64,000 nt of DNA from Beta vulgaris subsp. vulgaris (GCF_026745355.1 NC_079209.1:7154984-7218983), one strand, 5' to 3'. Positions 1-11,962 are shown, numbered from the stretch's first letter. The notes: generated by a model from the sequence alone, not told the origin. Numbers and translations are program-made.

Positions 1-1254
1 TTTTAATTCAATTTCTTTAGTTGTTATATCTGAGCAAAGAATAATATTTTTGTGCACATATGAGCAAAATAAAATATGCTCATTTTAATATAATGAGCAA
101 ACATTTTAAAAAGATAATGATCAAATCATCAAATAACAGTGTACATTTTGACAAATAAACATATAAACTTGTTCATTTTGTGCGAATGAACAATAATTTT
201 GGAGAATCAATTTTGCAACAAGTAACTGACACATATTTATTCAAAACTCTTATTGCTCATTTACATTATTTTTTGAACCATTGTAATATTCATTTATCAA
301 GTTTCAAAAACAGAATAAGAACTAGCTCATTTTGTGCTAATAAACAGTAATTTTGGATAATGAATTTTGCAACTAGTAACTGACATCTATTGTCATTAAC
401 TCAACACTTGAGCAAAATTCTTCATGTCATTTACAGTATTTTGAATCACTGTAGATTAATTTAATAATTCCTAAACATAACAAGTAAATTCCAAAAAGAA
501 TAAAAAAAAAATTTACCTGAATTAGTTTCTGATTGCATGCCAATAGTAAGTATTTCACTGAATGAAGAAATTTGCAATTCTGTTGTTGATTCGCATGTTT
601 GAATTGATTCCGCCATTAACAATGTTGTTAAAATCGAGATTCTAGTTTGAATCGAAAACAACTTTTAGAATCGAATCGTAAAATCGAATCGTAGAATCGT
701 AAGATTCTACAAAAATATAATCAAGATATTGCACTCAATCTTTCATTGAATATGCTAAAATTAATAAAGTTAAAAAGATAGTATATATAATGGCATAACT
801 AATAATTATCTCTTATTTCTTTGTTGTCATGATTTAAACTTGCGAGGTTTTCGCTAGTAACAGAAATGTATAGAATCGTCTAGAATCGCGAATCGAATCG
901 TCTACCATATTTTGAATCGTAAAATCGCAAGATTTTAAGATTTGAATCGTGATTTTAATAACTTTGGCCATTAATGATTCGCACAAATGAGTTGAATCCG
1001 CCATTGTTGATTTGCAAAAATGAGCGAAATTAGCTTCTGAATCATCGCTAATACAAGTTATTGCTTTTAATAAAAAAAAATTTACAACTCTAATTCAGAT
1101 GTTTGAGTTGAATCTGCCATGAATGATCTGCAAGGTTGTGTTGGTTCCTCCATTTTTTTTTTAAAGCTTTGGAAGGAAGAGGGAGAAATAACAATTAATA
1201 CCCCAAAATTACCAGCTTGCCCCTTAACTTGCAATTAACTACGAAAATTCCCCT
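1..1254. other. Repeat-rich intergenic DNA
   Basis: No gene is seen. The stretch 168-455 holds two diverged copies of a unit with an offset of about 154 bp (each has a CTCATTTTGTGC-like motif followed by TTTTGCAAC and AGTAACTGACA). Positions 660-710 and 865-955 are dense in the motif GAATCG. Three diverged copies of a short block containing GTTGAATCCGCCAT or similar lie near 600-620 (reverse neighbours), 988-1005 and 1100-1118. A short minus-strand reading frame at 461-661 has no recognised domain; it might be a scrap of a transposase gene, but nothing supports this firmly. Confidence 0.5.
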
Positions 1255-1298
1255 GGGTGTACCATGAGCATGGTACACCCGGGTGTACCATGAGTGGA

Positions 1299-1356
<58 letters not shown>

Positions 1357-1360
1357 TTAT

Positions 1361-1397
<37 letters not shown>
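1255..1397. repeat. Palindrome followed by TA microsatellite
   Basis: Positions 1255-1280 form a perfect inverted repeat with 12-bp arms (GGGTGTACCATG) around a two-base centre. It is followed by a third copy of the arm and then by an almost pure TA run from 1302 to 1397. The open reading frame over it is an artefact of the TA repeat. Confidence 0.85.
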
Positions 1398-1905
1398 GAC
1401 GCAGTAGAAAACTATGGAGATTAGCAAGCACTAATCTCAAATTAAGAACGATCAGATTCACAAGCGATGAATCTGTAAAAACTCCGGAATCCACCAAAAA
1501 GAGTATAAACTGTGTGATATTATTAAAATTCAAAAACTGCCTCCAAACATTGACCTAATAATGTTTAAATACGTTAAACAAAATCCTAAAACGAAATTAA
1601 GGAAATAATTAAATTCGAAAATAATTAAAAAGCTGATTTCGGGCCTTAAATGGACCTGGATGGCCTAAAAAGCCTATACATCACAGCATAGCGGTGAGTT
1701 TGACTCGTTGGGCCGTTCTGCTTTCGAAAAGGTATCACAATAGTCAATCGAACTCCGTCGGCCCATTTTCCGCAAAACAGTTCAGGCTTTTTGTCGCAAA
1801 TCCTTTTCGAACTTCTCCGCCAATCTGCCTACGTCAATATATATATATAATATAATATAATATAAAGCAGAGTATGAAAGCCGATTCATGAAATCACGAC
1901 ATTTT

Positions 1906-2580
1906 AGATGTCCTCATTGAACGTCGTTTGTCGCGTTCATTAAGTGTCATGTTATATTTTTTTTATATACAAATAGAGTTCTGAATTGATTAAAATACAT
2001 ATAGAGTTGAGTTCACAATGAAAAACTTAAATATAATAAATTGATTATAACTTTTATTATATAGTTCACAAAATTATAATTTTTGTACCATTGTAAAAAG
2101 TTTAAAAATTAATTTAAAATAAGATTCATATATACTATATTTAAAATTTTATATTAAAGTAACATATAAGAGAAAAGTTTGACTATACTAACGTATTAAA
2201 GTAACCTACTACAATTGAAATTAGTGATTCAATTAGAATAAGGATTAAATTATTAAAGTAACCTACTAGAATTGGAATTAGAAATTTTATCAGAATTAGG
2301 ATTGTTATAAGAGATTCAATTAAAATTAGGGTTGTTCTAGAAAATCTATTCAGGTTAGAATTAGAATATTCAAAGTTATATATACTAGATTGTCCGCAGT
2401 CAATTTTGCACATTGAGTTTTTTTTCCTATATTTTATTTTCACTTAAGCTAATTACGTTAACAACATAATATAAATTTTCGAATTTTGACATCTTCATTG
2501 GACGTCATTTGTCGCGTTCATTAAGTGTCATGTCATATTTTTTTTTAATATATATATAGAGTTCTAAATTGATTAAATAC
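1906..2580. repeat. Pair of about 95-bp direct repeats 582 bp apart
   Basis: 1906-2000 and 2488-2580 share about 90% identity by eye, including the 20-mer TTTGTCGCGTTCATTAAGTG and the downstream motif TAGAGTTCT.AATTGATTAAA. The 480 bp between them is AT-rich and non-coding. They could be the ends of a small non-autonomous LTR-type element or two copies of a repeat; neither a primer binding site nor a target duplication was found. Confidence 0.6.
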
Positions 2581-2588
2581 AAATATAT

Positions 2589-3509
2589 TGTAATATCCCG
2601 TCTTTAAGTATTAATAAACTTCGTAATCACCAAGTTAAATATAAATTAAATCTTCTTAAACTAACAAAACAAGAGTTAAAGGTAATAAAAAGTGTATTAA
2701 CTTATTTCAAGTTTCTTATACTAAACCTAATTATAGACAATCGAACAACAAACTATATACTTGAACAATAAAATAAAAAACTAAATAAAACCAATATTTA
2801 CAAAAGTACCCCTGGAGCTCTAGCCTACATCTTCTTCCTTCCTCCATTTTTCTTCTTTGGCAAATCCTTTAGAAGCATTCACACATGAAATCAAACACTT
2901 TAACTCTATATTACAATGCTCATGTCAGAATTCCTTTTCATTAGTCAATAAAGCTTGTTACAATATCTCACAAAATCTGGAAGAAGCTCCAAACTTTGAA
3001 TTCTCAATCTTCCTTCATTAATGTAACTTGACCAAAGTTCATATGTTTTGATTTATAAATTGAACAGCAAAGCAATGGTAACCTCCAACAAGTTCTATAA
3101 ATACCGATCGATTTCCAGGATTTGCCAACACCAAACAAAACCAAAAATCAGAATTTTTGGAGATAATATTAGCCAAAAATAAACCCACTTCTTTGCTTCC
3201 TCCTCTATTTTTGGGCGAGCTCCACCACACCACCACCACCTACTGCGTCTTCGTGTACCACGACACAGTCACGCAGCAGCCCGCCACCTAGCCACCGGAC
3301 ACTTCCGCCGACCACCAACGACCCACCCTCACGCACTCCTCTTATTCTTTCCCTACACCCACTTGCACTCCCTTCTCTCTCCTCGACCCACCTGCATGAA
3401 CCTCTACCTCAAACGAACCACCCTGACATTTTCAAGCTTGCCGCTGCAGCCTCCATATCCGGCGACGTGCGTTTTGTCGCGTTTCCTCTTTCCTTGTCGC
3501 AAGGTATAT
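2589..3509 (+). mobile_element. Probable left part of a Gypsy-type LTR, interrupted by Copia-1
   Basis: The start TGTAATATCCCG at 2589 is typical of the 5' end of LTRs of plant Gypsy elements (chromovirus class). The sequence runs to 3509, where Copia-1 is inserted, and seems to resume at 8142. No matching LTR end (CGGGATATTACA or similar) was found, so this is a call from style of sequence. It may instead be unrelated intergenic DNA; a C-rich stretch at 3225-3480 looks coding-like but carries no recognisable protein. Confidence 0.35.
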
Positions 3510-3514
3510 AGAAC

Positions 3515-3771
3515 TGTTAAAATATTGAAGGCCTTCCTCATTTCATCTATCTTTAGCATTTGATAACTATTAATTACTATGTTATTGTTAGAATAATAAG
3601 AACAATCTTTAATTATTTAGCATATAACTATACTATTGTTGTAATCACACTACTATATAAGCATTGTAATCATTCAAGAGAAATAACAACATTGTTAAGA
3701 ATAATATTCGATACATATTTATATTTATATATCTTATATTATTTATGCACTATTAGCACTATATCCTAACA
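3515..3771 (+). repeat. Copia-1 5' LTR
   Basis: The 257-bp repeat starts TGTTAAAATATTG and ends CCTAACA (TG...CA). It carries the promoter and is identical in length to the 3' copy. The TATATAAG-like motif near 3655 could serve as the TATA box of the LTR promoter. Confidence 0.95.
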
Positions 3772-3772
3772 A

Positions 3773-3786
3773 TGGTATCAAGAGCT
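3773..3786 (+). other. Primer binding site of Copia-1
   Basis: TGGTATCAAGAGCT directly follows the 5' LTR after one base. It matches the 3' end of initiator tRNA-Met, TGGTATCAGAGC, except for one extra A. Confidence 0.85.
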
Positions 3787-3876
3787 AGAACGATCAAGAA
3801 GGCTCTAGCATGATTTCCGCAAAGTTAGAAATACTTCATAAAATACAATATTATCTACAAAAAAAAAAAAAAAAGA

Positions 3877-6800
3877 ATAGCATTGACAAGCACAATAAAC
3901 CAACAACAAGTTCCACTTTTCAACAGTAGCAATTACGAATATTGGAGCATTCGAATGAAGACTGTTTTACGTGCTTTTGGAGTATGGGAAGTTATTGAGT
4001 CAGGTATACCAACAACTACACCAAATGAAGGAGAATCTGCTGTAGGAGGAGTTGATTGCCAAAAAAAGGATGCGGAAGCATTAGCCAAAATTCACTTAGC
4101 TACTACAGACTCGGTATTTCCTCAAATAATGAATGCTACCTCAGCAAAAACAAGCATGGGATACCTTGAAAAGTGAATTTCAAGGAACCGGAAAAATGAA
4201 GGCTGTCAAATTACAATCTCTTCAACTTGAGTTTGATAATTTGAAGATGAAAAAATATGAATGTATAAAAGTCTGCAAGAGTGATAGAAATTGTGAATCA
4301 GTTAAAAGCCATGGGTGAAGATATAACTGATCAACTAGTTGTGCAGAAAATGTTATTAACTTTATCAAAAAAATTTAAATTAGTTGCACAAATAATTGAA
4401 GAGTCAAAAGATATTACAAAATTATCTCTTGTGGATTTTCTTGGTTCTCTACAAATACATGAACAGAGAATGAATATTAGGGATGATGAAACATCGTCAG
4501 AAGGTCTAGAGGGAGCTTTCAAGGCATAAACCCTCATCGTCGAAACCTCATAATAATTCAAGAGGAAATTTATTCAAGCACAAGAATTCATACAACAATA
4601 GAGAGAGAAATCAAAAAGGTAAATTTCCTCCTTGCAAAATTTGTAAAAATACAAATCATGAAGAAAAGAATTGTTGGCACAAGGAAAAACTGCAATGCAA
4701 TTATTGCGAGAAATTTGGTCATACTGAAAATGTATGAAGATTTAAGAAACAACAAGCAAGCGTTTCAGAGACAATTGATGAAGAAGGTTATCTATTTTAT
4801 GCTAATTAAAATAATAGTAACAAAAAGGATGATTAGCTTATAGATAGTGGATGCACAAATCATATGACAAAGCAATCTGCTATTTTCACCAACATTGACA
4901 CATCTGTTAAAATCCCTATCAAAATGGGTAACGGATCAATGGTGAAGTCTGAAGGCAAAGGCACAATTGCTGTTTAGACAAAACTGGGGACAAGGTTTAT
5001 TAAAGATGTTCTTTATGTCCCTAGCTTAAATCAAAATTTACTTAGTGTTCCTAAAATGATTCAAAATGGATATTTTGTCCATTTTAAGGATGAATCATGT
5101 GCAATATTGGACCCACAAAAAAATCAACTTGCTAATGTTAAAATGCAACAGAAATGTTTTCCTTTAAATTGGCAATATGAAGGGAAAGAAAAGGTAATGC
5201 AAGCTCAAGGAGATGAAGCTACATGGCTATGGCACAAACGCTTTGGTAATTGTAATTTTCAGAATCTAAAACTTCTTTCACAGAGAAATATGGTGAAGGG
5301 TATACCAGTTATGTCAAATATAATTGGTGTTTGCAGTGGTTGTCAATTGGGAAAATGACAAGACAACCATTTCCAAAAGGACTTGCACGAAGAGCGACAA
5401 AGAAATTACAGCTCGTACATACAGATGTATGTGGTCCAATGAGAACTCCTTCTCTTGATGATAACAGGTATTTCATCTTATTCATTGATGATTATTCTCG
5501 AATGACATGGGTACACTTCATGAAAGATCGTTCTGAGGTCTTTAAAACATTTAATAAATTCAAGAATTATGTTGAAAAAGAAAGTTCTTCACAAATCATG
5601 AAACGGCACAGAGTATACCTCATCAGAATTCAACAAATTTTGTGATGCGGAAGGTATACGTCATCAACTTACTGTTTCATACACACCACAACAAAATGGT
5701 GTGACTGAAAGAAAGAAAAGAACCGTAATGGAGATGGCAAGATCAATGCTCAAGGATAAGGCAATGCCTAACAAGTTTTGGGCAGAAGCAGTCTATACAT
5801 CCGTGTATCTTCAACATCGACTCTCAACAAAAGCAATAGAAGGTCGAACACCAATTGAAGCATGACTGGATATAAACCATTTGTAAGTCATTTAAGGGTA
5901 TTTGGATGCATATGTTATGCTCATATACCTGATCAAAAGCGTCACAAACTTGAGGATAAAGCTGAAAAGGGAATTTTCCTTGGCTATAGCTCTCAATCTA
6001 AAGAATACAGAGTATATAACCCATATACTCATAAAATTCAAGTTACAGGGATGTAGTGTTTGACGAAGGTGCGTCATGGAATTGGGAGCAAAATGACCTT
6101 GATAAAAGATATGTGACAACACCATCAGTACCACTAATATCTATTCCTGTTAATCAGACAGGTCAACGCTCGCAGGAGGAGATCGACAATAATGAATCTG
6201 ATTCTCATGGATTTGAGTTTGGTAGCTCTACAGAATCACCTCCAAGAAGGACTCGAAGAATCTCTGACATATATGACACTACTGAAAGAATCCCAGATCT
6301 TGAACTTGAACAATGTGAATTTTGTTGTCTTACTACTCATGAACCAGTAAACTATGAGCAAGCTTCTCAATATGAAGAATGGAGAGCTGCTATGAAAGAA
6401 GAAATTCGCATGATTGAGAAAAATCAAACATGGGAATTGCAAGATACGCCACTAAACAAAGATGTCATTGGTGTAAAATGGATATTCAAGACAAAATTCA
6501 ATCCAAATGGCTCAATTCAAAAGCACAAAGCCAGACAGGTATTAAAAGGATATTCACAACAATTCGACATTGATTATAATGAGACATTTGCTCCGGTGTC
6601 AAGATAAGATACAGTAAGAGTAATTCTTGCTCTAGCTGCACAGCGAAAATGGAAAATTTATCAACTTGATGTCAAGTCTGCTATTATTTTAAATGGATTT
6701 CTCGAGGAAGAGATCTATATTGAACAACCTCTAGGGTTTGTAGTGAAAGGAAAGGAAGATAAAGTACTGAACCTAAAGAAAGCTCTATATGGGCTCAAAC

Positions 6801-7885
6801 AAGCTCCACGTGCTTGGTATAGTCGAATTGATGGTTACTTTATTCAACAAGGATTCAAGAGGAGTCCTAATGAAGCAACATTATACCTAAAAATGGATGG
6901 GACTAATGTCATAATCTTATCACTTTATGTGGATGATCTAATCATTACTGGGAACAATCCAACAATGATAGAAGCATTTAAGCAAGACATGATGAAGCAA
7001 TTTGAAATGACTGATCTTGGTCTAATGAATTATTTTCTTGGTATGGAGATTGAACAAACCAAAGAAGGGATTTTCAGTCAAAAGAAATATGCACAAAACA
7101 TCTTGAAAAAGTTTAAGATGGAAAATTGCAAACTGGTTTCCACTCCGTTAGCTTAGAATGAAAAGTTAAGCAAGGAAGATGATCTCGAAGATGCTGATGT
7201 TAAACAATACAAAAGCATAATTGGGAGTTTATTATATCTTACAACTACAAGACCATATATGATGTATGTTGTAAGCATGTTAGCAAGGTTTATGCAGAAA
7301 CCAAGCCAAATACACTTACAAGCAATCAAGAGAGTTCTTTGCTATCTAAAAGGAACCTCATATTATGGAATATGGTACAAGCCCATTAAAAATTCTGAAT
7401 TAATTGGATATTCAGACAGCGATTGGGCAGGATCCATAGATGTTATGAGAAGTACATCGGGATATATATTTTCACTGGGAAATGGAGTATTTTCTTGGCT
7501 AAGTCAAAAGCAAGATACCGTGGCTCAATCAACAGCGGAAGCAGAGTATATTGTCGTATTTGCTGCTGCAAATCAAACTATTTCGCTACGAAGAATTTTA
7601 GCAGAAATGGGACAAGAGCAAAAACAAGTAACGAAGATATATTATGATAGTAAATCTGCTATTGCTATTGCTAAGAATCCAGTACTACATCGAAAGACTA
7701 AATATATAGAAATAAAATATCAGTTTGTACGTGAAGTTAAAAGTGCAGGAAAGATCAGCTTAATTCATTGTGCCTTAGAAGAACAAATTGCTGACGTATT
7801 TACAAAAGCTCTTTCGAAAACAAGTTTCGAGTACTTGAGAGAAAAGCTTGGCGTTCAAAGGAAGTTCTTCAAGGAGGAGTTTTAA
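3877..7885 (+). pseudogene. Copia-1 gag-pol polyprotein, broken
   Basis: Conceptual gag-pol of a Copia element in several frames. The likely start is at 3877, where the expected ATG reads ATA. Gag has the usual N-terminal block (NYEYWSIRM) and two zinc knuckles near 4635-4735 (CKICKNTNHEEKNC, then CNYCEKFGHTENV with the last Cys replaced by a stop). The protease motif LIDSGCTNHMT lies near 4842. The pre-integrase motif is near 5230, and integrase starts at HTDVCGP near 5420. Reverse transcriptase has YGLKQAPRAWY and the catalytic YVDDL at about 6930. RNase H starts at SDSDWAG near 7415. Frameshifts are seen near 4145, 4275, 5350 and 5610, with in-frame stops near 4528, 4735, 4976, 6605 and 7155. 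It cannot make a full polyprotein. Confidence 0.93.
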
Positions 7886-8136
7886 AATATTGAAGGCCTT
7901 CCTCATTTCATCTATCTTTAGCATTTGACAACTATTAATTACTATGTTATTGTTAGAATAATAAGAACAACCTTTAATTATTTAGCATATAACTATACTA
8001 TTGTTGTAATCACACTACTATATAAGCATTGTAATCATTCAAGAGAAATAACAACATTATTAAGAATAATATTCAATACATATTTATATTTATATATCTT
8101 ATATTATTTATGCACTATTAGCACTATATCCTAACA
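7880..8136 (+). repeat. Copia-1 3' LTR
   Basis: The copy is 257 bp. It begins TTTTAAAATATTG, so the terminal TG has become TT, and it ends CCTAACA. Five differences from the 5' LTR were counted by eye, four of them transitions. Confidence 0.95.
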
Positions 8137-8141
8137 AGAAC

Positions 8142-9640
8142 TTTGTTCTGTTACCTTTATTTGTCTCTTTCTTGTTGTCTATGTGGAACTAGTATTTGCT
8201 TTATATTTAAATGTTAATTAGTGGGCTCAATTATTATTTGAACCTGATTATTGATATTTAGACCCAAGTTTTAGAATATGAGAAACATACTAAGAAGTAA
8301 TCTAGATAAGCTAATGCATCCTAAGGTCTAACTCTTATATCAGAAACCCATGTACAAACTTGTTAAAAGTAATCAACCTATATATATTACTATTCTAATT
8401 CTTCAACTCTAACGTTAGTCATAAAAACTTGATCTAATTTATAGTCATGTGAACAAGATAAATTAATTATTATAAAATTTAACTTACATAAGAAAACTCG
8501 TAACTTATATATATCCACTAAATCATGAGTAAGCATACTTTGGTAATATTCACAATAAGTTCTAATGTGAGTTAGATGTAAAAATAAAATAAAATAAAAT
8601 GATTATTTTAAATGAGGGAGGTTATGATAATAATATGTCTTCATGTATTTTCTTAATAAGTAATGTAAGTAAAGACATTAAAAAAAATATAAGAGACATG
8701 TCTAAGGGTTAAGATAATTATTAATATTATTTAATTATTGGTTAGATAAAGGGAAAAGGCATATTACAAGTCTCCTCCGACTATCAAAGTTACTAAGCAG
8801 GAATTGAGGTAACATAACCTGCTAACACCCGCATTCCCTTTCTAAAATATATGTTTTATTTTGATCTTTATATAATGTTTATGTTAAATGTATGCTTTTA
8901 TGGATTGCGGGATATGAAATTCTTTTGTAAACCTGATGTTTCAAGACGTTGCGTAATTTATGATGATTTGCTAAAGATTAAAGAATAAGATTTCCATGAT
9001 GATTGTATAGTATAATGTATAGATAAAAAGAAGTGTAACATGATAAACAAAAGTGGAAGATGGTTCCTGGCAGTACGATGTTATGTTGGTCATGCACGTA
9101 CCGTTCTATTCTATGACGAAAACGCCACCTTCTGGTTAGGGGCAAATGTCTCTGGTGGCACCACACTATGCATGGCTTTATGCAATCTTCTGGTTAAGGA
9201 CGATGTCACTGGTGACTATTGCCCTATGATTATGATGATGACGATATCTGATGATGATGGGAGACGTCCCTATATGTTATACTCGCCAAGTTACCAATAA
9301 GATAATTATGATGACGATTATGATAAGAGGATAAGAATGAATTCATGTTTACATAAAATGTTTATGAAATCTTTTTACTTTATTCTCTCTCCTCCCTATT
9401 TTGCAACTAAAATGAATTGAAATGAATTTACGATGTTAGAGTAGTATGTTACTGGGCTTCGACTCATGACGTTTTGCTTTTCTGTTTTAGGTAATGATGG
9501 GGATGACGGAATGGCGTAGCAGTGAGGAATAACTACTCCGTACTTAAATTATGCAGATCACTCTTATTATTATGTATTCTAAGCTTAAGAACATTAGTAT
9601 ATGAACCTTAACTATGCTTCACTTAGTTATTTATGCATTT
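8142..9640 (+). mobile_element. Probable right part of the Gypsy-type LTR split by Copia-1
   Basis: No gene is seen. The stretch has features I associate with long LTRs of plant Gypsy chromoviruses: a block around 9445-9500 with the motifs TTACTGGGCTTCG and GCTCATGACG-like text followed by TTTTAGGTAATG. Small reading frames at 8978-9300 have no recognisable domain. The 3' border is not visible; it may have been lost at a junction near 9.65-9.8 kb with the island described next. Confidence 0.35.
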
Positions 9641-10480
9641 CTATGTTATGTTCTTTGACGAACTTATGTTGCCTTGTATTTTCCAAAAAGGAAAGTACGG
9701 CAGTAACGCACCGACTAAGTTAAGTCTTCCGCTGCTAATTAAGAGTTAATTTATGAATTAATATTTTTTTTTCTTCTTTTTGCCTTTTTAACTCGAGTTC
9801 GAGAATCGGGATCCCTTGATCCGCAAGTTTCAGAAACTTGTGGATGCTAAAAAGGAAAAGATGAAGACTGAAAGTCTGGAATGCTAACGTCTCGCGTTTT
9901 AAACAGCACTACTATGACCCCTATTTCCTTTCCGTAATCGAACCTTCCACAGAAAGCAGCTCACCATTGAACCTTGCTGAGCTAGTGTAGCTCAGTATCT
10001 TCCCTGGACAGTCAATAATTGTTCCTTCAGTTCCCCCCTTAGGGGGAATGAATATGCCTCCTTTCGTATATCTCCCATACCCAGCATTTCTTATGGTTTG
10101 GGCGATTATCATTCCACTCCTGCCGCACCTTTCATTCATGTTACGAGCAGAATTCCTCGGCTGACAGAAGGACGGGAACCTTCTTCCTAAGAATGAGATC
10201 GACGCTCACTTAGAGCGCGTCATATTCTACAGGATTAAACCTATAGGACTTAAAGAATTATGGGGATCCGTGTCGAAAAGCAAGACCCTTTTCGATTGTA
10301 AATTGGGTTAATGTTACAAGGCTTACAGGAAGACCTCCTAACCCTTCTTAATCTCTAAGGCGGTTTTGTCAACGAACGCGTCGGATTTACTAACAGAAGG
10401 ACTTCTTCCACTTATTGATCTCATACAAACTACTCGCTTTCCCCTTAAAAGGAAGGTTACCAGCAAGAATACATTCCTCA
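9640..10480. other. Compositionally distinct island, candidate organellar insert
   Basis: About 840 bp with balanced base composition, few homopolymers and restriction-site-like complexity, unlike the AT-rich neighbours. It reads like intergenic plant mitochondrial DNA (for example 9915-10400). No known mitochondrial gene was recognised, so this is a judgement of style only. The minus-strand frame at 9921-10139 matches nothing I know. Confidence 0.3.
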
Positions 10481-11229
10481 TTATATCTTATGCTTTTACC
10501 TTTTTTTATTCCAATTTTGCCAAAAAAAATGGGGTTAATTTTGGACCTTATTTTAATGGTCTTGATCTTCTTCTAAGCATAAGCAAAGGTAACTCACCCT
10601 TTCCTCTTTTCTGATTGATGGAGTTTTAATTACATTTAGCTTTAATTATGGATTTTCTTTCTTTTGAGCTTCTATCTTTATGGTGTACTATATACATTGT
10701 TTTGATGTCCATTTTATACTTGTTTCAAGAGTTTATATTAGTCCTCTTAGTATTGAAGTTTGTGATTTTTCGGCGATTAGTTAAAGTTGGTGTTGCTCCT
10801 TATACCCAAACCATAATTGGTGCCATCAAGGTCAATTTTGCCTTAAAGTTAGCATATATACATAGTGTAAAAGTCAAAATATTGACACACAATATTATGA
10901 AACAATTAAACTGTATGTCACCACTATAACATTTCTACAAATATCAAGTATCTTGTTACCATCAACTTTACAGTTTTTACTGATAGATATTTTCTTGATA
11001 TATACTTTCAAAAATAACATCAACTTTCTACTTATAGACAACTTAATGTATATGTGTTATTTGTGTTTTAGGAGACGAAATAGTTTACATATATTGCAAT
11101 TAATATGTCACATAAGATGTTAGACAAACAAATTTAAATGGTCAAAATTGTGCATTGATAAGTTTAGAAGTTAAGTAATTGAAATTCTTAAAGGACAAAG
11201 GAAATATAAATCGATAGGATATTTTGGAA
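10481..11229. other. AT-rich intergenic DNA
   Basis: No gene or repeat structure was recognised. Small plus-strand frames at 10366-10614 and 10648-10929 have no domain and look like chance frames. Confidence 0.5.
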
Positions 11230-11236
11230 TTGGTAA

Positions 11237-11419
11237 GATGAATTTTCCTACCGAACCAAAACCTCTCACAGATCAACCCGGTAGGGTTACCAGGCTTAAC
11301 ACTATGAGAGTAAGGGGGATGGTAAGGGGAATCCCTACCCTCAGAGTGTCCCTAGTGGGAATTGAACCTCTCACCTCAAGGTTGAAAGGCACAATTCCAA
11401 CCACTAGGCCAAGCTTAGC
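11237..11419 (-). mobile_element. tRNA-derived SINE
   Basis: Read on the minus strand, the 183-bp unit has a Pol III A box (TGGCCTAGTGG) near its 5' end and a B box (GGTTCAATTCC) about 35 bp later, as in tRNA-derived SINEs. A 7-bp direct repeat TTGGTAA flanks it (11230-11236 and 11420-11426), a plausible target duplication. The body after the B box is unrelated to tRNA. A diverged relative lies at about 53900-54055. Confidence 0.75.
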
Positions 11420-11682
11420 TTGGTAATATATATCTATAAGATGGTAAAGCATAAATTTGGATTGAATAATGAAATACTATTTTACCTTTATTTCTTTCTT
11501 ATGGATAGATATAATTTTCAATCAGCAAAAACTATAAAATGATAATATTTTGAAACTATATCTTGAAAAATTCGACAATATTTTACATGATTATATTTTT
11601 TTTCAAATCTAATAAAGTGAGTTAAAAGGTATATAAGATGGTAAGCATAATAGAAAAGACAAAAAAAGACCCCTTATTTAAA

Positions 11683-11962
11683 TGAGAATAAAGTGAGCGG
11701 AGTCAGAGTAGTAAAGTCTACTTTATATCTCTCTCCATTACTCATTCTTTACTTTATATCATACTCTCAACTCTAGAACACTAAAACCCTAACTGAATCG
11801 AATTCTCCCCCTTTTCAGTAATTATAAATGCTAGAGTTTACAATTGTATTACGTTTATCAACAAATTCATCGTATGATGAGATTATTAGTCATCATCAAT
11901 TACTGTCATCATCGTCAAGATCATCGTAATGTTGATTATGTTTTCTGATTCTGCTTTATATG
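11683..11962 (+). repeat. Duplicate of the UPL5 promoter and 5'UTR
   Basis: This stretch is clearly homologous to 23340-23639, directly upstream of UPL5. Both share ATTTAAATGAGAATAAAGTG, AAAGTCTACTTT, TTTACTCATTCTTTAC, ATCAACAAATTCATCG and TTTTCTGATTC, in the same order. Even the ATG is kept (11960-11962), after which similarity stops. The copy has lost about 60 bp relative to UPL5, including the CGCGCGG block. Downstream only a 24-codon frame remains. It is a truncated local duplication on the same strand; whether it still drives transcription cannot be seen. Confidence 0.85.

Larger units (their letters stand above)
3515..8136 (+). mobile_element. Copia-1 LTR retrotransposon (complete ends, defective coding)
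   Basis: A 4622-bp Ty1/Copia element bounded by two 257-bp LTRs and a 5-bp target duplication AGAAC (3510-3514 and 8137-8141). The order of domains, gag, protease, integrase, reverse transcriptase, RNase H, is the Copia order. A tRNA-Met-type primer site follows the 5' LTR, and a purine-rich tract (AAGGAGGAG) precedes the 3' LTR. The two LTRs differ at five sites by eye (about 2%), so insertion is fairly recent, yet the coding region has many frameshifts and stops. It sits inside what looks like an older Gypsy LTR. Confidence 0.95.

Noticed and set aside
9040..9300. An 86-aa protein with a GDD-like motif
   Set aside because: No domain and no splice context; probably a chance frame in LTR-like DNA.
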